From assembly GCF_010093025.1 (NCBI RefSeq), contig NZ_CP048114.1:3596001-3660000 (forward strand): 64,000 nucleotides of DNA. The letters run 5' to 3'. Numbering within the stretch: position 1 is the first letter of the stretch; every line of letters begins with the position of its first letter. The notes under the pieces were generated by a model. The model saw nothing but the letters and a program-made list of their open reading frames with translations. It did no database searches and was not told the DNA's origin. Positions 18,330 to 27,818 of this stretch are shown piece by piece. The stretch comes from Edaphobacter sp. 12200R-103 (GTDB taxonomy: Bacteria > Acidobacteriota > Terriglobia > Terriglobales > Acidobacteriaceae). Made by a program: the position numbers and the translations under genes.

Positions 18330-18575
18330 TCAGACAGGAAAAAGATTCGGCGGAGGGTCCCGAAGTGGCTCGCCGGGGGCGCCATTCTGGTGGCGCGGGC
18401 AGCGGCGCATGTGGATATCGGTGCCGTTTGCGCCGTAATCGTGTCCACAGTGCATACAACGTAAGTGGTAGATGGTCTGGCCAGGAAAGGTGTCGGAGGG
18501 GAAGCCGGTGCGTCGGACGACCTGCTGGCCGTGCGGGTTGGTATAGCCGGGATCGGTGGTCTTGTGGCGGGGCAT
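18330..18575 (-). CDS. Small zinc-ribbon protein of unknown function
   Basis: An 81-residue protein with RCMHCGHDYGANGTDIHMRR and then CPRHQNGAPGEP. The CxxC plus a downstream CPxH pattern and the YGxNGxDIxxRxCP arrangement resemble a small conserved zinc-ribbon family whose role is unknown. ATG at 18575. It sits upstream of rpoD on the same strand with about 220 bases between, enough for a separate rpoD promoter. Confidence 0.7.
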   Translation of the reverse strand: MPRHKTTDPGYTNPHGQQVVRRTGFPSDTFPGQTIYHLRCMHCGHDYGANGTDIHMRRCPRHQNGAPGEPLRDPPPNLFPV

Positions 18576-18742
18576 TGCTTAGATCGATTGTAAGGTATTC
18601 CTGAAGTGTGGCTTACGCGTGCCTCTGCCTCTGTAGGCTCGCGGTCGGCGTTGATAGCAACCAGGGCTACTCCGCCGGGCCGGGTACATGCGCCGCATTA
18701 ACGAGTGTCAATGACGTTGAAGCGCAAGGGGTTGCATGGGGG

Positions 18743-20152
18743 CTAGACGGTCTCCTCTGGAGGGTTGCCGGGGGCGGTTCTCCGGCGTACACGAGCGAGC
18801 AAAAGAGCAGGACGCAATGACTGCGGGTAATGGAACATACTCGCCACGAAGGCAGGAAAGGTGTCATGCGACAGCCGGAGCGAAGCCGGCAAGACGTACA
18901 TGTTCATCACCGTCTCAGACAGGAGCAGCGAGGCCGCTGCCCAGAGAAGCCCGAAGTACTTTGCGAGCACATAGGTGAAGATGACGGTGACGGTGGTTCC
19001 GAAGAGATACCAGAGAGCGAGTTTCTGGTGCTTGTTGACGGCGGCCAGCAGGGTGGAGCTGGTGGACCACAGGGAATAGGCAATCACCACCAGGAGCAGG
19101 ATGCTGAGCAGACCGCGGCTGGGCGGTACGTGTCCTCCGGTCCAGTGGGTGAGGAACCAGGGTCCCAGGGTGAGCATGGCGGCGACGATAGAAAAGGAGA
19201 TGATGAGCCCAAGCTGGCACGAGCGGCGGTGCAGCGTGCGGGTAAGAGCGATATCGTTGGTCCCGAAGGAGGAGGACATCTCCGGCCAGAAGGTGTTGTT
19301 GACCATCTGGACCATCTGGAGAGCGACGCGCGAGACTGTGCGGGCGGTTCCGAAGATGACGACTGCGGTGGGGCCAAGGGCGTATCCGATGGCCATCAGG
19401 GTTCCCTGAAGGTTGAGGGCGTTGCCGATGGGGAAGGCCATGAAGGCGAAGGCCGGCGCGGTGAGGCGGCGAATCTCGGCAAAGCTGGCATAGCTCCAGC
19501 CGTAACGGATCCAGGGGAGATCGCGGCGCACCATGATGCAGAGCACGATGGTGAAGAAAGCGTTGGTTGAGGCGAAGACCAGGGCGGTGACCCGCGCTCC
19601 TCCGCCCAGGCAGACGGGAATGAGCATGGCGCCGAAGGCGGCGAGCGAGAAGACGCTCTTGATAAAGGAACCGTAGGGGTAGCGTCCGACGCAACGATAA
19701 GCCGACTGCAGGAGAGCCTCAAGCTGTCCAAGCAGGACGGCGCATCCGAGATAAAAGATGATCCACTTGGTATCGCTGGGATTGATGGCGTGGAGCTTAA
19801 GCAGGCGCGCGGCCGGGGTGAAGTAGAGAGCCAGGCCGAGCAGGACGATGCAGCTGGAGCAGATGATCGTGATGAGCCACCAGCAGCTCTGGAAGACGCG
19901 AAGGGCGCCTTCGCGGTCGCCGCGGGCGGTCATCATGGTCATCTCGTTGCCGGCAACGTTGCCGAAACCAAAGTTGCTGACTCCAAGATAGGAGGGAATG
20001 GCACTGACGATCATCCACTCGCCGTAGAGCGGCACGCTCCAGAAGTGGAGAAAGACCGGAACCTGGACCAGCTGCACGATGGTGGTGGCCAGCTTGCTGA
20101 TCCAGTTGGAGATAAAGCCGAGGACGAGCCTTCGTTTGGTCGAATGATCCAT
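18743..20152 (-). CDS. Wzx-like polysaccharide flippase (MOP/MATE superfamily)
   Basis: A 469-residue polytopic inner-membrane protein with about 12-14 hydrophobic segments spread evenly, beginning RRLVLGFISNWISKLATTIV and LYGEWMIVSAIPSYLGVSNF, the latter typical of lipid-linked oligosaccharide flippases. It would move polyprenyl-linked glycans across the membrane for surface polysaccharide or O-antigen. The glycosyltransferase gene ends 20 bases upstream of the start, so the two are probably an operon. No polymerase or ligase gene is present nearby. Confidence 0.87.
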   Translation of the reverse strand: MDHSTKRRLVLGFISNWISKLATTIVQLVQVPVFLHFWSVPLYGEWMIVSAIPSYLGVSNFGFGNVAGNEMTMMTARGDREGALRVFQSCWWLITIICSSCIVLLGLALYFTPAARLLKLHAINPSDTKWIIFYLGCAVLLGQLEALLQSAYRCVGRYPYGSFIKSVFSLAAFGAMLIPVCLGGGARVTALVFASTNAFFTIVLCIMVRRDLPWIRYGWSYASFAEIRRLTAPAFAFMAFPIGNALNLQGTLMAIGYALGPTAVVIFGTARTVSRVALQMVQMVNNTFWPEMSSSFGTNDIALTRTLHRRSCQLGLIISFSIVAAMLTLGPWFLTHWTGGHVPPSRGLLSILLLVVIAYSLWSTSSTLLAAVNKHQKLALWYLFGTTVTVIFTYVLAKYFGLLWAAASLLLSETVMNMYVLPASLRLSHDTFPAFVASMFHYPQSLRPALLLARVRRRTAPGNPPEETV

Positions 20153-20172
20153 GGAGGTTCCGATTGGGGAGA

Positions 20173-21177
20173 CTAGCGCCGCCGAAGGGCGCCGCGAAGC
20201 TGCTGCGCCAGGGGACGGATGAGTCTCTTTCCTTGATTAAGGATGCCGCGCATCGACCGGGGAAGAGGGCGACCTTCCGCGAAGGTCCGCAAAAGATCCT
20301 GCGATCCAGTCTTTTCAGCCCAGGGCTGAAAGTGCGGCACCAGTTCGGCCTGCTCTTCACGGGTCAACTTGTTCTGCGCTGAGGTGAGATAACGAAGAAA
20401 GTTGGCGCGGCTGGCTTCGTCGATCCAGCGTGTGTCGGTCATTCCGGCCCGCTGCGCTGCTAATGGAAAGATCTCGTAGAACATGCGCTGCTCGTCGCGG
20501 AGCCACATCGTGAGGCGTTTGCGGAACTTATCTCCATCGTGGCCGACGCGGTAGCCGCTGATCAGCTCGTCTTCGTAGACGAACGATCCGAACGGAGCGA
20601 GCTGCGCAAACATGGGCCAGTCCCCAAAGGATTCCATTCCAAGATGGTATCCGCCTGATTTCGCCAGGGTTTCGCGGTGCACGGCAAAGGCGGCGAAGCT
20701 GGCTTTGGGGCCGTATCGCTGCTCAAGCAGCGTGTCAGGCGGCAGGGTGAGAGCCTTGGCGCTCATCAGGTACTCTTTGCTGACCACCTTGCCGTCTTTG
20801 TCGATGTTTTCCCACCCGGCGCGCACCAGTACGGCGTCTTCACGGCTTGAGGCTCCGCGAACGAGAGCTTCAACAAAGTTGGGATAGGCGATGTCGTCGC
20901 TGGAGAACAGGGTAATCCAGTCTCCGCTGAGGCAGGAGATGGTGAAATCCCATTGGGCGCCGACGTTGGAGCCGGGAGGAGGTTTGACGCCACGTACCTG
21001 TCCCAGCGCAGCGTATTTCGCGATGAGGTCGGGTGTGTGGTCCGTGCTGAAGTGATCGGAGATTACGATCTCGTCCGGCGGGCGAGTTTGATTGAGGAGG
21101 GAGAGAATGGTCGCCTCAAGGTACTCTGCCTGGTTGTAGGTGGGGATGCCCACAGAGAAGGTCAAAGGCCTGGCCAT
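20173..21177 (-). CDS. Family 2 glycosyltransferase
   Basis: A 334-residue GT-A fold enzyme: FSVGIPTYNQAEYLEATILS at the N-terminus binds nucleotide-sugar, SDHFSTDHTPD carries the first acidic site, and WITLFSSDDIAYPN contains the DxD-like metal site. The GMESFGDWPMFAQL segment would hold the catalytic acid region. The remaining C-terminal 80 residues are helical and may bind the acceptor or membrane. ATG at 21177 is used, as a TTG 18 bases earlier lacks support. Likely co-transcribed with the flippase for a surface glycan. Confidence 0.88.
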   Translation of the reverse strand: MARPLTFSVGIPTYNQAEYLEATILSLLNQTRPPDEIVISDHFSTDHTPDLIAKYAALGQVRGVKPPPGSNVGAQWDFTISCLSGDWITLFSSDDIAYPNFVEALVRGASSREDAVLVRAGWENIDKDGKVVSKEYLMSAKALTLPPDTLLEQRYGPKASFAAFAVHRETLAKSGGYHLGMESFGDWPMFAQLAPFGSFVYEDELISGYRVGHDGDKFRKRLTMWLRDEQRMFYEIFPLAAQRAGMTDTRWIDEASRANFLRYLTSAQNKLTREEQAELVPHFQPWAEKTGSQDLLRTFAEGRPLPRSMRGILNQGKRLIRPLAQQLRGALRRR

Positions 21178-21315
21178 TGTCTTTGATTGTAACAAGCGGA
21201 AGGTTACGGGAGTGTTCTCAATGGTGAGCGGCGGATAGCCCTATTGGTTTTCGACTTCGATAGAAGCAGCTCTTTCCATCGAACAAATACTGCTCGATCG
21301 TCATGCACCGGCGCA

Positions 21316-23115
21316 CTAATGCTCGCGCAGGCGGCGGTCGAGCTGCATCCTCTCGCCAAGCAGGCTGGTCAGCATGGCCTCATCGCCGCGACGTTCGGCC
21401 TCCGCGATGAGGGAGCGGAGTTCGCGTTGACGGCGTTGAAGATAGCGGTGTTCGAGCGTGTGGAGCGCGCCTTCGACCTGCTGGGCGAGGCTGAGCTGGG
21501 CGGTCTGGAGATTTTCAGCGTCGGGTTGCTCTAGGGCACGTGCGAGCAGCACACGGCTGGTCTGGTCCGGCGCTACATCCAGGGGATTCTCGGGCGCGGG
21601 TGCAAGCGCCAGCGTCTCGAGGACAGCGGAGGACGGAAGGCCCTCGTACCAGCCGGGGTTCTCGGCGAGCCGTGTGGCGGCGAGGCTGCGGGCGGAGTCG
21701 CTCTCGGGGAGGACAAGAGCGCGGAGCAGGATGCGCTCTGTCTCGCTGGCGGGATCGTGGCTGTGGGAGCGGACGCTCTCGACGCGTTGCATGGCAGCCT
21801 GACGCAGCTCCTGGCGCAGGATGGCGGAGTCGATGCCGAGCTTCTGGGCGGCGTCTGCGGCGAACTCGTCGCGCTGCAGGGCTGAGGGGATGCGCCGGAT
21901 GTGCGGCAGCAGAAAGTTCATCGCCTTGACCTTGGCGTCGGAGGTCCGGCCCGGATACTCCTGACGAGCGCGCTCAATCAGGTAGTCCACATAACAATTG
22001 GCGGCGCGAACGGCGGCGGTGTAGGCGGGCAGACCGCGCTCGCGAATGTAGCGGTCGGGATCGAGTCCATCGTCAAGCTGAACGATTCGGACGTCGAAGC
22101 CCTCTTCGACCAGCATGGCTCCGGCCTTTTCGGCGGCATTGCGTCCGGCGGCGTCGGGGTCGAAGTTGAGGATGACCTGTTTATTCGGAGTGAAGCGTGA
22201 GAGCAGGCGGACCTGCGCTTCGGTGAAGGCTGTGCCGGAGGTGGCGACGACGTTGCGGATTCCCGCCATGTAGACCGAGATGCAGTCCATCTGGCCTTCG
22301 ACCAGGAGGGCGAAGCCGAGGTTGCGAATCTCCGCGCGCGCCTTATCGAGATTGAAGAGGACATGGCCCTTGGTATAGATGGGGCCCTCGGGCGAGTTCA
22401 TGTACTTGGCGATGTCGCGGCCTTTTTCATCGTGCGTATCGAGTGCGCGGCCGGTGAAGGCGATGGTTTTGCCCTGTTCGTTGGCGATGGGGAACATGAT
22501 GCGCTTGCGGAATCCGGCGTAGAGCTGGCCGGGAGAGCCGTCGGCCTGCTCGCGCGATTTGAAGAGTCCGCTGGCACGCATGGTCTCTTCGTTGAAGTGC
22601 TGGGCCAGCGCATTGCGCATGTGGTTGTAGTCGTCGGGAGCGTAGCCTATGCGAAATTTCTGAATGGTCTCGGCGGTGACGCCGCGGGTGGTGAGATATT
22701 CGCGTGCCCGCGCGGCTTCGGGAGATTTGAGAGCGGCCTCGAAGTATTGTGTGGCGGCCTCGTGGATGTCGAGGAGCTGGCGGCGAAGGCCGGCCTCGCG
22801 GGCTTCTTCGGGTGAGGAGAACTCTCGTTTCGGAAGCGGGATGCCTGACTTCTGCGCCACGAAGCGGACGGCCTCGGGAAAGGAGAGACTCTCGAGCTTC
22901 ATGACGAAGGTGAAGACGTCGCCCTTCTCGTGACAGCCGAAGCAGTAGAAGTATCCGTGCGTGGCGTTGACGGAGAACGAGCCTGTCTTTTCCTTGTGGA
23001 AGGGACAAAGGCCGGTGTAGTTCTGCGCACCGGTCTTGCGCAGCTTGATGTACTCGCCGACGATGCGGACGATGTCGGTCTGCTGCTTGACGGTTTGGGC
23101 GAAGTTGTCGGACAC
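21316..23115 (-). CDS. dnaG: DNA primase
   Basis: Synthesises RNA primers at the replication fork. The product is about 599 residues. The CHC2 zinc finger is intact (GLCPFHKEKTGSFSVN and YFYCFGCHEKGD), followed by the catalytic core with GRALD and KYMNSPEG, and the TOPRIM motifs LLVEGQMDCI and NFDPDAAGR. The C-terminal part after residue 430 is the helicase-binding region and is diverged. The start is uncertain: no ATG precedes the conserved FAQTVKQQTDIV, and GTG at 23115 is the closest plausible codon. Longer starts at TTG codons upstream remain possible. Confidence 0.94.
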   Translation of the reverse strand: MSDNFAQTVKQQTDIVRIVGEYIKLRKTGAQNYTGLCPFHKEKTGSFSVNATHGYFYCFGCHEKGDVFTFVMKLESLSFPEAVRFVAQKSGIPLPKREFSSPEEAREAGLRRQLLDIHEAATQYFEAALKSPEAARAREYLTTRGVTAETIQKFRIGYAPDDYNHMRNALAQHFNEETMRASGLFKSREQADGSPGQLYAGFRKRIMFPIANEQGKTIAFTGRALDTHDEKGRDIAKYMNSPEGPIYTKGHVLFNLDKARAEIRNLGFALLVEGQMDCISVYMAGIRNVVATSGTAFTEAQVRLLSRFTPNKQVILNFDPDAAGRNAAEKAGAMLVEEGFDVRIVQLDDGLDPDRYIRERGLPAYTAAVRAANCYVDYLIERARQEYPGRTSDAKVKAMNFLLPHIRRIPSALQRDEFAADAAQKLGIDSAILRQELRQAAMQRVESVRSHSHDPASETERILLRALVLPESDSARSLAATRLAENPGWYEGLPSSAVLETLALAPAPENPLDVAPDQTSRVLLARALEQPDAENLQTAQLSLAQQVEGALHTLEHRYLQRRQRELRSLIAEAERRGDEAMLTSLLGERMQLDRRLREH

Positions 23116-23378
23116 GGGCGCTACGGTCAGTCTATTCGATTGCGCAAGGTTGCCTGGAGAGCGGCAGTGACGACGCAGAATACGCGTGAAAGTTGCGGTG
23201 ATTCGGCAGGACTTTTTATGGACTACGAGCGGACGAATTTCAGAAACAAACAAAACTTACCAGGAAGAGGCGTGTCTATCTGTCTGGAACTTTCTGAGTG
23301 AGCCGGAACGCGAGACTCATTCGAGCGGTTGAAATTTGAGCTGCGTTCTTTTTGCAGCGATTCAGAAGGAGTACGGAC

Positions 23379-24317
23379 ATGGGCTCACAAAAAACAATGA
23401 AGGCGATCAGGACGGTTGTCCTGGCTACGGCTGCAGTGTTTGCAGTTCCTGCGATTGCGTCGGCTTCGGTGAATCTTGCGATTGGGGTTTCGGTCAACAC
23501 ACCGCCGCCCGCACTGCCGGTCTATGCACAGCCCGCATGTCCGGGGGATGGATACTTATGGACCCCAGGGTACTGGGCGTGGGGCCCCGCGGGATACTAC
23601 TGGGTTCCGGGAGTGTGGGTGCGCCCGCCCGCTGTGGGTGTGTTGTGGACGCCGGGATACTGGGGCTGGAATGGAGGAGCGTATGTCTTCCATGCCGGTT
23701 ATTGGGGACCGCACGTTGGCTTCTACGGGGGCATTAATTATGGCTATGGCTATACCGGCGTTGGCTATGAGGGAGGCTACTGGAGAGGCGGAGCCTTCGC
23801 CTATAACCGTGCGGTCAACAACATCAACGTGGTCCACGTGACGAATGTCTACAACCGCACTGTGGTAGTGAACAATGTCAATCGCGTGAGCTATAACGGC
23901 GGCCACGGCGGCCTGACGGTGCGTCCCAGCGCAAGGGAGCAGGCGGCGTTCAATGAGCGGCACTTCCAGCCGACACAGAACCAGGTAGCGCATGAGCAGG
24001 CGATGCGGTCCAGCCGCATGCAGCAGGCCTCGTATAATCATGGGCGTCCGCAGACGATGGCGATGTCCAGGGTGGGTGAGCGGCAGAACATTCAGCAGCA
24101 GCGGGTCGCGAACGGCGTGCGCTCGGGTGAGCTGACGCACCAGGAGACGCGCAGTATCGAAAACAATGAGGCGCGTATCCATCAGCAGGTCCGCAACGAT
24201 CGAGCGGCAAACGGCGGCCACCTGGACCAGCAGCAACGCACGCAGGTCAACCGCGAACAGAACCACGTCAGCAACCAGATCCATCGCGACACCCATAACG
24301 ATCGCGAACGCCGATAG
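23379..24317 (+). CDS. Exported YXWGXW-repeat protein
   Basis: A 312-residue secreted or envelope protein. A signal peptide (TVVLATAAVFAVPAIASA) is followed by four or so aromatic repeats: GDGYLWTPGYWAWGPAGYYW, PGVWVRPPAVGVLWTPGYWG, NGGAYVFHAGYWGPH. This is the YXWGXW pattern. The C-terminal half is Gln/Asn/Arg/His-rich and hydrophilic with many Q and N residues, probably disordered. ATG at 23379 follows AAGGAG at 23366 with 7-base spacing. A strong terminator closes the unit, so it is transcribed alone. The role of the family is unknown; cell-surface or metal association is speculative. Confidence 0.87.
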   Translation: MGSQKTMKAIRTVVLATAAVFAVPAIASASVNLAIGVSVNTPPPALPVYAQPACPGDGYLWTPGYWAWGPAGYYWVPGVWVRPPAVGVLWTPGYWGWNGGAYVFHAGYWGPHVGFYGGINYGYGYTGVGYEGGYWRGGAFAYNRAVNNINVVHVTNVYNRTVVVNNVNRVSYNGGHGGLTVRPSAREQAAFNERHFQPTQNQVAHEQAMRSSRMQQASYNHGRPQTMAMSRVGERQNIQQQRVANGVRSGELTHQETRSIENNEARIHQQVRNDRAANGGHLDQQQRTQVNREQNHVSNQIHRDTHNDRERR

Positions 24318-24338
24318 GCGGTACCTACTGAAACGAAT

Positions 24339-24368
24339 GGCCCGGAGAATCCTCCGGGCCGCTTTTTT
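24339..24368 (+). terminator. Rho-independent terminator
   Basis: GGCCCGGAG (24339-24347) pairs perfectly with CTCCGGGCC (24352-24360) around AATC and is followed by GCTTTTTT. It ends the YXWGXW-protein transcript and lies 20 bases before the trmJ start. Confidence 0.93.
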
Positions 24369-24387
24369 GCTCACCTAGAATTGAGAG

Positions 24388-25173
24388 GTGAACCCTGAAC
24401 TTCAGAATCGTATCGTGGTGGTGCTGGTCCGAGCACGGAACTCGAACAATATCGGCGCGGTGGCACGCGCGATGCACGACTTTGGATTTCCTCATCTGCG
24501 CATCGTCACGGAGTACGTTCCTCCGCTGGAGACGGCACGGTCGGCGGTGGATGCGTCGAGGGTGCTTGCTGAGGCCAGAACGTTCGTGTCCGTGGCCGAA
24601 GCCGTTGCGGACTGCACGCTGGTGGTAGGAACAACGGCTGTGGGCGAACGCGCGCTGGAGCATCGCCTGGAGGCGCTGGCGCAGGCGAGTGGAAAGATTC
24701 TCACTGAAGCCGCCAATTCTGCATCGCGCGTGGCTTTGTTGTTCGGGTCGGAAAAAACGGGCCTGAGCAACGAGGAGCTAAGCCACTGCCACTGGCTGCT
24801 CACCATTCCCATGTACGAGCACGAAGAGATGCGGCATCCTTCGATGAACCTGGGGCAGGCGGTCGCGGTTTGTCTGTATGAGCTGGTGCGGAGCGAAGAG
24901 AGTATCGGCAACGTCGGGCTGCGTGAAGCGGCACGGGCTGAAGATGTCGAGCGCTTTCTGGGGCTCTTTCGTGAGGTGCTGGGGGAGACTGGATATGTAC
25001 AGCGGTATCCGGCGAACGTACGCGAGACGCAGTTGCGCAGGGTAGTCCTGCGGATGGGATTGACCGCGGAGGATGTGCCTGTGTGGATGGGAGTGATGCG
25101 GCAGATGCTTTGGAAGATCAGGCAGGGCGGGAGAAACAGGAGCGGGCAAGAAGAGACAGATCCACGGAGATAA
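24388..25173 (+). CDS. trmJ: tRNA 2'-O-methyltransferase of the TrmH family (TrmJ type)
   Basis: A SPOUT-fold tRNA methyltransferase of 261 residues. N-terminal VLVRARNSNNIGAVARAMHD and GFPHLRIV are the TrmJ signature. The trefoil-knot SAM site is seen as LLFGSEKTGLSNEEL and IPMYEHEEMRHPSMNLGQAV. TrmJ modifies position 32 of several tRNAs. GTG at 24388 follows GAGAG. The C-terminal helical extension matches this subfamily. It is transcribed between a terminator and a family A repeat, so it seems monocistronic. Confidence 0.88.
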   Translation: MNPELQNRIVVVLVRARNSNNIGAVARAMHDFGFPHLRIVTEYVPPLETARSAVDASRVLAEARTFVSVAEAVADCTLVVGTTAVGERALEHRLEALAQASGKILTEAANSASRVALLFGSEKTGLSNEELSHCHWLLTIPMYEHEEMRHPSMNLGQAVAVCLYELVRSEESIGNVGLREAARAEDVERFLGLFREVLGETGYVQRYPANVRETQLRRVVLRMGLTAEDVPVWMGVMRQMLWKIRQGGRNRSGQEETDPRR

Positions 25174-25190
25174 TGTGGTGCTCCGGGCAG

Positions 25191-25234
25191 ACCGCAGATC
25201 CTTCGACTTCGCTGCGCTTCGCTCAGGATGACAC
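25191..25234. repeat. Intergenic repeat family A, copy 4
   Basis: ACCGCAGATCCTTCGACTTC followed by GCGCTTCGCTCAGGATGACAC, nearly identical to copies at 254 and 27733. It lies just beyond the trmJ stop. Confidence 0.8.
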
Positions 25235-25313
25235 TTTATTTAGCTTTGAGTGAATGTACTCATGGCATTGGCTTCTGTCAGCAGTACCTAGACGCATGAA
25301 GCAAGGAGAGAGC

Positions 25314-27695
25314 ATGGTCAGAGGAAAGATTTTGTCTGCTGGAGTGGCCGCTTTGTTGACCGCAGCGGCGATTACGGCTACAGCCCAGCAGGATCGCCAG
25401 CTCACGAACGCGGACTATGCACGGGCCGAGAGCTTCATGAACTACAAGGTGAATCCGCTGGTCTATCACGGCGTGGAGAATCCGGTGTGGCTGGGCGATG
25501 GCCGGTTCTGGTATCGGGACCACGGTCCTGATGGAACAACCTTTACGCTGGTCGATCCGGCGAAGAGAGTCGAGGCCCCAGCCTTCGATCAAGCGAAGCT
25601 GGCGAACGCCTTGAATGCCGCGCGTGCATCGAGCGGCGGAAAGCAGGAGCATCTTGATCCGCACCATCTTCCCATCGCGGAGTTTTCGCTTTCGAATCAT
25701 GACCAGACGATCAGCCTGACGGTTGACGGGAAGCACTGGAATTGCGAACTGAGCGGCGCCGGTGTGTGCAGCGCAGAGACCCGGCTCGATCTGCCGGAAG
25801 GGCACGCTCCCATGGTGCTTTCTCCTGACGGCACGAAGGCCGCTTTCATTCATGACTGGAATCTTTGGATTCGCGATATCGCGACCGGCAACGAGACACA
25901 GTTTACGACCGATGGTGTCGAGGACTTTGGCTACGCGACCGACAATGCAGGCTGGCAGCACAGCGATCGCGCGATTGTGCTGTGGTCGCCGGATTCGAAG
26001 AAGATCGCCACCTTTCAGCAGGATCAGCGCAAGGACGGCATGATGTATCTGGTCCCGGTGACCAATCGTCATCCGAAGCTGGAGGCGTGGAGATACCCGC
26101 TGGTGGGCGATAAGAACGTCACCATGATCGAGCGCGTGGTGATCGATGTAGATACGCGGAAGGTGGTGCGGCTGAAGATGCCGCCCGACCAGCATCGTTC
26201 GACCATCTGCGACGACGTGAGCTGCAGCGGCGGATGGGAAGACGTGCAATGGAGCGACGACGGCAGGCGGCTGGCGTTTGTCTCCACATCGCGCGATCAC
26301 AGGCAGGAGTGGTTGCGGGTGGCCGATGCTGAAACCGGCGATGTACGCGAGGTGATGACCGAGACCGCGCCGCAGTTCTTCGAGAGCGGAATCGATCATG
26401 TGAACTGGAAGTATCTTTGGGGAACCGATGAAGTGCTGTGGTTCAGCGAGCGCGACGGCTGGGGCCAGATGTACCTGTACGACGGCAAAACCGGAAGATT
26501 GAAGAACCAGATCACGCATGGCGAAGGCAACGTGGCGCAGGTCCTGAACGTGAACGCGGCTGAACGGATACTGTACTTTGTCGGTGTCGGCAAGGAGAAG
26601 GGGCGCGATCCATACTTCCGGCACTATTACAGCATTCGCTTCGACGGAAAGGGTCTGAAGCTGCTGACTCCGGAGAACGAGGATCACGAGATTACGGCAT
26701 CGCCCGATGGCAGATACTTCGTCGATGTTGCCTCCACTCCCACTACGCCGCAGACCACAGTCGTGCGCGATGCTTCGGGCAATGTTGCGTTGGATGTGGC
26801 GAAGCAGGACATCACGAAGCTGACCGCCGCAGGCTGGGTTCCGCTGACCCCCATCACGGTGAAGGCGCGCGATGGGAAGACAGACCTCTACGGTTTTCTG
26901 TTCAAGCCGACGAACTTCGATCCTCAAAAAAAGTATGCGATCGTGAACAACGTCTATCCCGGGCCGCAGACGGGGTCGTGCGGCAGCCGCAGCTTTGCGG
27001 CGGCTCATCGCGATATGCAGTCGCTGGCGGAACTGGGCTTTGTGGTCGTGTGCATCGATGGCATGGGAACGCCGTGGCGGTCGAAGGCCTTCCATACCTA
27101 TTACTACGGCAACCTGGGTGACAACACTATCCCCGACCAGGTGGCGGGAATGAAGGAGCTGGCGGCGCGTTATCCGTGGATCGACATCAACCGTGCCGGG
27201 ATTTACGGGCATTCCGGTGGAGGCAACGCGACGGCGTCCGCGATGTTCAACTATCCTGACTTCTTCAAGGTGGGGATTGCCGAGAGTGGAAATCACGATC
27301 AGCGCGACTATGAGGATGACTGGGCAGAGAAGTGGGCTGGACTGGAGGTCGTCAGTCCTGACGGCAGCAGCAACTATGACAGCCAGGCGAACCAAAACCT
27401 CGCGAAGAACCTGAAGGGCCATCTGCTGCTTGCGCATGGAACGATGGACGACAACGTTCCGCTGAACAATACGCTGGTGTTGGTGGATGCGCTGATCAAG
27501 GCAAACAAGGACTTCGATCTTCTGCTGATTCCGAACGCACATCATGGGTACGGTGCGGCGACACCCTACATGACACGGCGACGATGGGATTACTTTGTGC
27601 GTTATCTGGCAGGGGAAAAGCCGCCCATGGAGTACGAGATGACGTCGTGGGATAAGCAGCAGGAGGCCCTGCATGGGCCGGAGGGGACAGAGTAA
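25314..27695 (+). CDS. Exported S9B peptidase, dipeptidyl peptidase IV-like
   Basis: A 793-residue secreted serine exopeptidase. A signal peptide (LSAGVAALLTAAAITATAQQ) leads into a beta-propeller of about 450 residues, then the alpha/beta hydrolase catalytic domain. The nucleophile is in IYGHSGGGNAT, the acid in GTMDDNVPLNN and the His in PNAHHGYG. The Glu-containing segment between propeller and hydrolase needed for N-terminal binding was not pinned down. ATG at 25314 follows AAGGAG at 25303. Likely role: cleavage of Xaa-Pro or Xaa-Ala dipeptides from peptides outside the cytoplasm. Family A repeats flank it on both sides. Confidence 0.92.
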   Translation: MVRGKILSAGVAALLTAAAITATAQQDRQLTNADYARAESFMNYKVNPLVYHGVENPVWLGDGRFWYRDHGPDGTTFTLVDPAKRVEAPAFDQAKLANALNAARASSGGKQEHLDPHHLPIAEFSLSNHDQTISLTVDGKHWNCELSGAGVCSAETRLDLPEGHAPMVLSPDGTKAAFIHDWNLWIRDIATGNETQFTTDGVEDFGYATDNAGWQHSDRAIVLWSPDSKKIATFQQDQRKDGMMYLVPVTNRHPKLEAWRYPLVGDKNVTMIERVVIDVDTRKVVRLKMPPDQHRSTICDDVSCSGGWEDVQWSDDGRRLAFVSTSRDHRQEWLRVADAETGDVREVMTETAPQFFESGIDHVNWKYLWGTDEVLWFSERDGWGQMYLYDGKTGRLKNQITHGEGNVAQVLNVNAAERILYFVGVGKEKGRDPYFRHYYSIRFDGKGLKLLTPENEDHEITASPDGRYFVDVASTPTTPQTTVVRDASGNVALDVAKQDITKLTAAGWVPLTPITVKARDGKTDLYGFLFKPTNFDPQKKYAIVNNVYPGPQTGSCGSRSFAAAHRDMQSLAELGFVVVCIDGMGTPWRSKAFHTYYYGNLGDNTIPDQVAGMKELAARYPWIDINRAGIYGHSGGGNATASAMFNYPDFFKVGIAESGNHDQRDYEDDWAEKWAGLEVVSPDGSSNYDSQANQNLAKNLKGHLLLAHGTMDDNVPLNNTLVLVDALIKANKDFDLLLIPNAHHGYGAATPYMTRRRWDYFVRYLAGEKPPMEYEMTSWDKQQEALHGPEGTE

Positions 27696-27732
27696 AGTCT
27701 TTGTGGATGAGGCGGGTTGCGGAGGACGAGGG

Positions 27733-27777
27733 AACCGCAGATCCTTCGACTCCGCTTCGCTTCGCTCAGGATGACAC
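27733..27777. repeat. Intergenic repeat family A, copy 5
   Basis: AACCGCAGATCCTTCGACTC followed by CTTCGCTTCGCTCAGGATGACAC, in two parts. It sits between the convergent peptidase and TIM-barrel genes. Confidence 0.8.
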
Positions 27778-27818
27778 GTTCCCTGTTTTAAAACCGCGAC
27801 TGTCGCAGCTGGTTGTTT

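Noticed and set aside
25278..27674. 798-codon minus-strand frame opposite the DPP-IV-like gene
   Set aside because: Shadow frame of a high-GC gene; it shows no signal peptide or family motif, while the plus strand has the full catalytic triad.
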